From contig NC_048554.1 of the NCBI RefSeq assembly GCF_902806685.2, positions 3,782,001-3,846,000 of the forward strand: 64,000 nt of DNA, given 5' to 3'. The DNA comes from Maniola hyperantus (taxonomy: Eukaryota; Arthropoda; Insecta; Lepidoptera; Nymphalidae). Of this stretch, positions 58,301-64,000 are shown piece after piece. Below the pieces are notes generated by a model. The model ran no database searches, was not told where the DNA came from, and saw only the letters and a program-made list of their open reading frames with translations. Made by a program: the position numbers and the translations under genes. Numbering within the stretch: position 1 is the stretch's first letter; each line of letters starts with the position of its first letter.

Positions 58301-61300
58301 AGTTTCTCTGGTGCCAGCCCATATAGATATTTATAAGGTAGGTAATAATGGATAAAATAATTTCATGTCGTATCAACATCATACGACTTCTTAACGATAG
58401 ATAGGTACGTGTTTTGATGATGATATTTATAAAAATAGCCAATCTTGTTGTTTGAATCATTATTATCAATGATGCAAGTCACTACTTGGAATCCAACTAA
58501 TTACTATTGGTAAAGTAAGTGATAATAATAAAAGCATCAGTTGAAGTCATATAAAAAATAGATCGCGATACCCTCTATCATGAAAGCATGTTTATGCTTT
58601 CATATTTTATGACAAAAACATGTAATAAATGAAGGCATGCTAAGCAATCTGATGGTCATTTAATACCAACCAGATCTAGATAAAGTCTACGTAAAGTTCC
58701 GAGTACATCATAATATAAGCTTATGGCAATGAAGATTATGAAAATTACTAACATAGTACATCGTATTGTGAAGATGTAGATTGTAGATACAATATAGGTA
58801 AATGACACAATGTCGATAATAAAAGGTAGTGTGTACCTATGTGCATTGTATCTATATCATATTTTGCAGTGATAAATTGTCAATAAGCAAATCTTTTGAT
58901 TCTGACGATGATTTATTACTCAGAGATAATGACGAGTAAATCAAATTGCAATGGTGATAAAAATTCAATTTAGTTGAAGTACCTACTTTTAGAGGAAAAA
59001 CCAGATTTGCATCGACCGAACCACAAGCAATTGCCTGTGGTTCGGTTAAAGTGAACCCGTTTAAAGTGAACTTTCTCGGTATAGACACAATTGGGTCTAT
59101 ACCGAGAAAGTTCAGTTTAAACGGGTTTGCACACAGAACAAATTGGGGGGTGACAGAACAGATATAAGGGGGTGGACAGGGCTTAGTGACCCACAGTTGA
59201 AAGAGGCGGATTTAAATAGAGAAGCTTTGAAGATGACCTCCAAACTTCGTTTTGAAGAAAGCACGCGATGATGATGATGATGATTATGACATAAATGGTT
59301 TTATAAAGAAAATTTAATGTAAAAATATTATGTTCACCTGGACCACCAAAGGTCCGTGACCCGCGGGGTGATTACGTATCTCGCGATAGGCTTGCGACAG
59401 GCGTAAATCTCGCGATCATTGCTGTCAAACGTCACACGTAACAGCGGCTACAGAGAGACAGCAATAGCCACAAAGCAACATAAGAAAAAGAAGAGAGACA
59501 GTAAATAAACTGTCACATTGCTACTGTTGTAGCTACTGCAACGTTTTACGTAATCACCCCGCCGGACTGCGCTGGCGCTACTGTTGATAGCAAATATTTC
59601 CAATCTTTAGGATGATTTGCAAATTTTCCTACACATGTTTACACAGCCGGATTTTCGAACTTGTTTACGGATTCCGACTGCATTAGATTTCCTACTGAGT
59701 CAAGCAGAAAAACAAGTTTATCGCACCAATTAAAATTGTGAGATATGAGAGTAATTATCGAGAAAATTATTTCACTCACCCGTGTAAAATATAAAGTTTG
59801 CGGTAAAGCCCTCATGCCAGACAAGTACCCGAGGATGCCTGACTCCTTTTGACCTGATACTTTATGCGCCGTCACAGTATCGCCCATGTTGTCAACGCGT
59901 GCGAAACTTAGAGCTTCCAAACTTCCATCTATAGGCTCATATTGACGCATGTAATGCTCGAGCTTCTTCCTCAAATCGTCCACTGCTTCCTCCTCAGTCA
60001 TATCCTTGTAGTCAGCGGAATAATGAAGGATCTCTATGATGTTCCTCTCGAGCAGTTCTTGGTCCTCACAGACGCATTCGATGAACAAGATCCTGAAGCC
60101 CATGTCGGTGATACACTCGTTCAGTTCCCGACGCTGCTCCTTCGTCACATTTGTTCCATCGAATATCTGTAACAAAGAAACTGCATATTACAAATCAAAT
60201 AAGATGGATACTAATTCATTACCATAAGCACATAGGCATTTTACCTTTCTCATTGACTGTCATTACGAATTTTTATATGCTATCTTTATCTTATTTAGGT
60301 TCAAAACTCTTCTTATCGTCTAAAAGTTCATGGTTCTATAGATAGGATGAGATGTATTATCAATGGACTTTGGAATACCTCTATCTACTTAGTATATTTT
60401 AAAGATATGTAAGTAAGTAAAGTAAAATATGCTTTATTGTACACCAAAACAAAAACAATAGACATATAACAAATACAGCATGTACAATAGGCGGCCTTAT
60501 CGCTAAAATAGCGTTATATGTTTTGTATACTTTTGACAGTGATCCGTAATTCCTTTCGTGAAATCTGAATTATTTAAATAAGTAACATTTTGTTATTTCC
60601 CTAGAACATACCTATATTGAACAAAGGATTCCTTAATCCTCCGTTTTCAGATCTACACCTGGCATAATTATTTTGAGTTTAATAAACATCTACTATTTAA
60701 CTATATCGTTTCTCAATAACATTTACATTCCGTTTAGTTTGCACTCTCCATTGCTATTTATCTTTTTGTGTAATTAAATATTGAGCGGCAGCTAGGCCGA
60801 TCGGTCCTAGATTAACAGTTTGTGCCCAACAGTTCCCTAATTTGATGTCATTTTCACATAATGGGGGAGCTATCAAACAGCGCTTTCTTATGTGGGTGTC
60901 ACACCATGGACCTAAGAACCAGCTTAGCTTATTACAAGGCCGCACTTTAAGACCCCATATTATGCCCTTCCCCTTTAGCTATCAGTTACTCTTCTTCTTT
61001 TACCGATCTCTTCATCCCTGTGCGGAGAAGATACTCTTGCAATAGCTGTTCGCATTACCAGAAAGTACCAGCTTTCTCATCAGGCTTACAGTCAGTGACC
61101 AATGACCATGGACTTTCTAGCTTAGACTAAGTTAATTTATTATGATTTTCACTTACACTAACTGTTCCCGTTCTTCAGTCATAGCATCCTGCAAGGTCTC
61201 GCAAACTTTTTGGTGGCAGATGGTGCAGCTCTACAGGTTTCCCATGGAAAGACGTCATGTACATATTGTGCTGTCAGTTACAACGACACTATTACTACAG

Positions 61301-63258
61301 CCACAGCATGGCATCCTTCACGGTCTCCTGCATGTTCTAGTTGTGGGGGGTGCACGTTCTAGTGGTGGGGGATGGCGCTGCCTTACAAGTTTTCCGCGCA
61401 CATGTCATGTGCATGTGTTTCACTTACAGCAACACTGTTCCCGTCCTTCAGCCACAGCACGGCGTCCTGCACGGCCTCGCGCGCGCTCTGGCGGCGGATG
61501 GCGGAGCCCTGCAGGTTGTCCGCACGGAAGATGTCGTGGCTACCGTACAGTGCCATGTGGCGACGCCGGTACTCACTACAGTCGAAAACTAGAACAAAGA
61601 TATAACGATGAATTTTCCGATCAATAATATTATGAGCCTTTCAATCACCTACCTACCTACTTAGAATTAAGATCACACATCGAGCTTTAGAAAGAGATAA
61701 TCAGCTGCTCGGCTTTGTGGAGAGTCGTCTCTGTCACTCACACATAAGTGATGTTTTGTAGCTGTACCTACGAAGCTGCGATCATCTCTGGCTAAATCTT
61801 GATGTGTAATGTAATCTTTATTTTCGGATACTGTAGATATTCCTGTTTTGTAATTTTCCTGTATAAATTTATAATTTGGACGGCGAACTCGTAGTGCGCA
61901 TCACAAAAGTTAAAATAGCGAGAGATTATTTTATTTATTGGGCACGATGTGGCTGCATGAGGTGGTGACGTGAGCGGTGGGATGCGCCGAGAACGAAACT
62001 GTGTGTTTTTTCACAAAAGGCTAACATAATGATTTCTCTGTCATTCAACTTTTGGATATCAATAAAAGCTAGGTACAACTCAATTGGTTATTTAGATGTT
62101 ACATCCTCTGAGAATCCTAAAAAGTTAGACATCAATAAAGAAACAGCACTTGTTATTAATAACTGGATGATGCCCGCGACTTCGTCCGCGTGGATTTAGG
62201 TCTATAAAAATCGGTGGGAACGGCATAAAAAGTACCTAGCCTATGTCCTTCCCCGTGATGCAAGCTATCTCTGTACCAAATTTCGTCAAAATTGGTTGAA
62301 CGGATGGGCCGTGAAAAGCTAGGAAACAGACAGAGAGACAAACAGACAGACACACTTTCGCATTTGTAATATTTATTTGTTATTCGTTGAAGATTTTCAA
62401 AATAAGTTAATTAAAGCCTTGTACCTACAGACATTGAATTGAAGCCAGCTGTGACGTTGGCTATATATTCTATAGGTGTCTTGTCTAGCTGTGTTGCGGT
62501 TGGTTACACGTAGGTCTATAATAGACGTTACTACGTTCTCTAGATCTATTGACACGAGATACATTGAATAATATATGTAGGTACAATATAAGTAAGTATG
62601 TATTATATTAGTATGTAAGTAATATCTAGGACAGCCTATCGGCCTAGTGCTGAATACAAGTAGGTATAAATGACAGACGACGAGTCAAGATTAACAGACG
62701 CTTTCAAGCGGGTCAAGGTGAGACAATTAATTTATCAAGCCTTTCCATATCTGATAGATTGATCAGTTTAGCACGAGGAAAACATTCGGTACTATGAATT
62801 CAATATCCATTATGTAAAACATGAGAATAATAAAAACCATGAAGCCGTCAGAGGCGTCCAAAAGAACAGCTCATACCTGGCTATACCTGCAGTAGAAAAC
62901 AAGTAAACTAAGTAAGTAAAATGCGAAGTGATACCATTTCAATTTTCGACGTCTACTCTAAACCGCTATCCTCAAGCAGCATTATGAAAGGGATAGCAAT
63001 CGATTTAGACGTGCCATTTTAGTTTAGAGATTCTGTACAACGGAATTAGCCACATATTGTGATTAATGGAAAAATAAAATCTTACGTCGTCGTCATTATT
63101 GAGGGTCATTACGGGAAGCTAACCTTTAGTGCTCTCCCCATTCCAGTTGAGGTGTCTAGACAGGCGGTGAGCCAGCTGGCTCTTGCCGCGCGCCGGCAGC
63201 CCCACCAGCGCGATCAGCAGCGGCGCGAACTGGCTGATGCGGCGTCTGCGCATGGACA
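52251..63258 (-). CDS. PFKFB: 6-phosphofructo-2-kinase/fructose-2,6-bisphosphatase, seven exons, N-terminus outside window
   Basis: Bifunctional cytosolic enzyme that makes and degrades fructose 2,6-bisphosphate, the activator of phosphofructokinase-1, and so controls glycolytic flux. Seven minus-strand exons join in frame: 63258-63124, 61588-61428, 60166-59780, 58105-57884, 55638-55404, 54497-54370 and 52355-52251. Order and phases match the family: P-loop GLPARGKS and the NW..STKVF..EYRR segment (kinase), FDGTN.T..QRR, then [40 protein letters not shown] and GHQAVLRC (phosphatase), then PLHTIVKL and VDTHR. The last exon has [11 protein letters not shown], resembling the vertebrate EEALVTVPAH tail. 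The family's short N-terminal regulatory segment is absent, so at least one exon should lie beyond 64000. The end of the kinase half (59.8-60.1 kb) is clearly more diverged than the phosphatase half. Introns hold a SINE-1 copy, a LINE remnant and MITEs. The family assignment is firm; exact splice sites are by eye. Confidence 0.93.
52408..52575 (+). mobile_element. SINE-2, full copy in the last PFKFB intron
   Basis: GCCTCAATAGCTCAACCGGT head, B box GGTTCAAACC, tail AACATGGCTAATATTC. Opposite orientation to the gene. Confidence 0.85.
53160..53620. repeat. Dispersed lepidopteran repeat
   Basis: AACCGACTTCAAAAAAAGGA..GGACCGATTTTGAAAATTC, and a second ACCGACTTCGATACACAAAC. A pattern I know from many lepidopteran introns; class uncertain. 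Confidence 0.6.
53842..54007. mobile_element. TIR element, same family as 45338
   Basis: TATAGTACGCGACAGGTTGA..AACCAGTCGCGGATTATAC with GC-rich interior. Confidence 0.7.
54137..54357 (+). mobile_element. Helitron-like family A with head-to-head 5' ends
   Basis: A short reversed head (to about 54163) abuts a complete plus copy ending CTAG at 54357, forming a perfect inverted repeat of CAGACAGACACACTTTCGCA. Confidence 0.75.
54370..54497 (-). CDS. PFKFB: PFKFB exon f (end of phosphatase domain)
   Basis: Acceptor after a TCTTTTTTTCCAG tract, donor AAG|GTATAT. It encodes [20 protein letters not shown] and ends [10 protein letters not shown] in phase 0, the family's PLHT..KLTP.AYG and VNTHR..P segments. 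Confidence 0.92.
54588..54640 (+). mobile_element. SINE-2 tail fragment
   Basis: AGAGGGGAAAGAAGAATATT..CATGGTTAGTAAT resembles the SINE-2 3' part. Confidence 0.45.
55013..55230 (-). mobile_element. Helitron-like family A in a PFKFB intron
   Basis: CTAGCGGATGCCCACGACTT to TTTCGCATTTATAATATAAG. Confidence 0.78.
55404..55638 (-). CDS. PFKFB: PFKFB exon e (phosphatase)
   Basis: Acceptor TTGTTCCAG, donor GTAAGTTA; leaves in phase 1. It encodes [37 protein letters not shown] and [18 protein letters not shown]. The second catalytic histidine lies in GHQAV, where vertebrate enzymes usually have CHQAV. Confidence 0.93.
55701..55998 (-). mobile_element. SINE-1, full copy in a PFKFB intron
   Basis: Same orientation as PFKFB, starting about 60 bases upstream of exon e. 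Head CCACTAGGCTATCACGGC at the right end. Confidence 0.85.
56000..57309. other. PFKFB intron, nothing seen
   Basis: AT-rich; no conserved-looking element found. Confidence 0.55.
57310..57803 (+). pseudogene. LINE reverse-transcriptase C-terminal fragment in a PFKFB intron
   Basis: Broken frames give [39 protein letters not shown], then [29 protein letters not shown] and [15 protein letters not shown], then GEAYVQ. This is the standard end of RTE/CR1-like LINEs; frameshifts make it non-functional. Antisense to the host gene. Confidence 0.85.
57884..58105 (-). CDS. PFKFB: PFKFB exon d (phosphatase catalytic core)
   Basis: Acceptor TTTCCACAG, donor GTAAGTAG; 74 codons, phase 0. It begins [19 protein letters not shown], supplying the catalytic histidine of the histidine-phosphatase fold, then [16 protein letters not shown] and ends ALNELDA. 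The next exon continues GICEG, giving the family's LNEIDAG.CE block. Confidence 0.93.
58106..59014. other. PFKFB intron
   Basis: Contains a family B fragment (58160-58240). A 78-codon minus frame (59088-58852) runs through the hairpins and is probably repeat-derived. Confidence 0.5.
59015..59127. repeat. Two adjacent hairpins, one of 33 bp
   Basis: ACCGAACCACA / TGTGGTTCGGT (59015-59046), then 33-base arms 59054-59086 and 59095-59127 with one mismatch and loop ACAATTGG. Lies in a PFKFB intron. Confidence 0.85.
59165..59290 (+). pseudogene. LINE coding tail with (GAT)n
   Basis: Frame [19 protein letters not shown] then [11 protein letters not shown], stop, and a GAT repeat. Confidence 0.55.
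59364..59561. mobile_element. TIR element in a PFKFB intron
   Basis: Perfect 15-bp termini CGGGGTGATTACGTA / TACGTAATCACCCCG. Confidence 0.8.
59780..60166 (-). CDS. PFKFB: PFKFB exon c (end of kinase domain and linker to phosphatase)
   Basis: Acceptor GTTACAG, donor CGG|GTGAGT; 129 codons, phase 0 at both ends. It begins [17 protein letters not shown], followed by [12 protein letters not shown], and ends LPQTLYFTR. The final Arg is the R of the RHG catalytic motif completed by the next exon. The stretch around residues 60-110 of the exon (HYSADYKDM to KESGILGYL) keeps length but little identity to vertebrate enzymes. Confidence 0.92.
60420..60545. repeat. LINE 3' tail repeat
   Basis: AATATGCTTTATTGTACACC..TAGGCGGCCTTATCGCT, a common lepidopteran repeat. 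Confidence 0.55.
61149..61263 (-). pseudogene. Decayed tandem copy 1 of PFKFB exon b
   Basis: The plus-strand text from CTTACA..AACTGTTCCCGTTCTT through CAGATGGTGCAGC..TACAGG to GACGTCATGTAC aligns along its length with the exon at 61428-61588, including the relic splice donor. Read on the minus strand it contains stop codons and indels, so it is not a usable alternative exon. Confidence 0.75.
61270..61412 (-). pseudogene. Decayed tandem copy 2 of PFKFB exon b
   Basis: Second degraded copy between copy 1 and the true exon. Shared blocks include AGCCACAGCATGGCATCCTT and GGATGGCGCTGCC..ACAAG, followed by TTCCGCGCACATGTC. A small internal duplication (GTTCTAGTTGTGG / GTTCTAGTGGTGG) adds length. 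No open frame survives. Confidence 0.7.
61428..61588 (-). CDS. PFKFB: PFKFB exon b (kinase)
   Basis: Acceptor TTTGTTCTAG and donor GTAAGTG. The spliced codon G+TT gives the family sequence STKVF, then [20 protein letters not shown], then [20 protein letters not shown] and a WLKDGN end. It leaves in phase 0. It is markedly GC-rich compared with its surroundings, and two decayed copies of it lie just downstream. Confidence 0.92.
61589..62162. other. PFKFB intron, nothing seen
   Basis: GCTTTGTGGAGAGTCGTCTC..GTCACTCACA at 61710 resembles MITE family G interior; otherwise unclassified. Confidence 0.5.
62163..62370 (-). mobile_element. Helitron-like family A
   Basis: GATGATGCCCGCGACTTCGT to CACTTTCGCATTTGTAAT; terminal CTAG changed to CTGG. 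Confidence 0.72.
62950..63055. repeat. Fragment of the 36.6-kb TIR element
   Basis: CATTATGAAAGGGATAGCAA and TAGTTTAGAGATTCTGTACA. Confidence 0.6.
63124..63258 (-). CDS. PFKFB: PFKFB exon a (kinase P-loop)
   Basis: Acceptor TTGCAG before 63258 and donor GGTTAGC after 63124. It encodes an Arg-rich start ([10 protein letters not shown]), then [20 protein letters not shown] and [11 protein letters not shown], the ATP-binding Walker A region. The exon enters with two bases completing an upstream codon and leaves in phase 1. The internal ATG at 63253 could start a short isoform, but the upstream splice acceptor and in-frame entry argue for an exon further right. Confidence 0.9.
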
Positions 63259-63476
63259 CTGCAACAACGAGAACATCACTTTGAAAAACTTGAAGAAAGT
63301 AGTGTCACTATTTAAAAGCATGGTCGAAGTGCCATTTAGCTCGATGCGCCTCTGGACATTGAGGTGTTGTGATAGCTTTTTCTATTCTTAAAATGCTAAA
63401 TGACTTTCAATATAGAGATACGAATATACACAAAATTGTAGTATATTAGGTATATAAAATTTGATTTTATTATTAA

Positions 63477-63693
63477 CTAGATGATGCCCGCGACTTCGTC
63501 CGCGTGGATTTACGTTTTTTGAAATCCCGTGGGAACTCTTTAATTTTCCGGGATAAAAAGTAGCCTATGTCCTTCCCCGGGATATAAGCTAACTCTGTAT
63601 CAAATTTCATCAAAATCGGTTGAACGGTTGGGCCGTGAAAAGCTAGCAGACAGACAGACAGACACACTTTCGCATTTATAATATTAGTATGGA
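63477..63693 (-). mobile_element. Helitron-like family A, complete
   Basis: CTAG plus hairpin (CCCGCGACTTCGTCCGCG) at left; on the minus strand the right end starts TCCATACTAATATTATAAAT. Inserted between A and T. Confidence 0.85.
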
Positions 63694-64000
63694 TTTGTTA
63701 ATTAAGTTAATCTATGTTATATAAGGTACGATAGAGTTGTCATGTACCTACATATTGTATAAAAGCCCTTTAAACATAAATAAAGATATTAAAAAAAAAC
63801 TTTGAAACAATAGAAAATTAGATATAGTCTTCTAAGATTATCTTCCAATTCAGTGAATAAAATTAAGTTAGTACATGTCAAACAAATGAAAATTTTGGTG
63901 AGAAGGCTGCGGTTTAAAAAAAATCGGTAAAGTGTTAGGTACTTTTTTCTATATATCTGCCAAATCTCTTGTTGAATGCATAGGCATGGTACATAAACAT

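Noticed and set aside
61142..61627. 161-codon plus-strand ORF, the longest outside the Gypsy element besides PFKFB
   Set aside because: Antisense to PFKFB exon b and its decayed copies; GC-rich antisense frames stay open by composition.
63059..63391. 110-codon plus-strand ORF
   Set aside because: Antisense shadow of PFKFB exon a.
1..64000. A novel multi-gene defence or biosynthetic system
   Set aside because: The window is insect nuclear DNA with one recognisable metabolic gene, scattered unidentified exons and transposons; nothing supports a clustered system.

Overview
This is a eukaryotic nuclear window and almost certainly lepidopteran (moth or butterfly). The DNA is AT-rich, with short exons in long introns and GT/AG splice sites. 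It is saturated with repeats of a typical lepidopteran kind: Helitron-like elements that start with TC and end in a small hairpin plus CTAG, tRNA-derived SINEs ending in GAT repeats, TA-flanked MITEs and RTE/CR1-like LINE tails. No bacterial operon, CRISPR array or prokaryotic defence locus is present, and I found no new multi-gene system.

Right third (52-63 kb, minus strand): the best supported gene is a 6-phosphofructo-2-kinase/fructose-2,6-bisphosphatase (PFKFB type), with seven exons from 63258 down to 52251. It carries the kinase P-loop, the RHG phosphatase motif split across an exon junction, and a C-terminal exon ending in a conserved VTVP-type tail. Its N-terminal exon or exons lie beyond the right edge. 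Next to the exon at 61428-61588 are two decayed tandem copies of that exon. Two more spliced-looking exons (47.4 and 45.8 kb) could be alternative 3' ends or belong to another gene.

Middle and left (2-43 kb, minus strand): several isolated candidate exons with good splice sites and open frames (43.2, 42.3, 37.9, 37.2, 20.7 and 1.97 kb). Phase matching suggests one long gene with alternative first exons, 42.3 kb and perhaps 20.7 kb. I do not recognise the protein. On the plus strand, two exons at 5.3 and 8.1 kb look like the end of another gene.

Centre (23524-32941): a complete 9.4-kb Ty3/Gypsy retrotransposon on the minus strand. By eye its two 1488-bp LTRs are identical. It has a CCTT target duplication, a lysine-tRNA-like primer site, a polypurine tract, and intact gag and pol joined by a textbook -1 frameshift heptamer abutting the gag stop. 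It looks recently inserted and possibly still active.

Everything else is repeats, many nested: a Helitron head-to-tail dimer inside another repeat, MITEs interrupted by other elements, tandem 757-bp units, and several long perfect hairpins. Coordinates of dispersed repeats are by-eye estimates to within about 5-20 bases unless a boundary motif is quoted.
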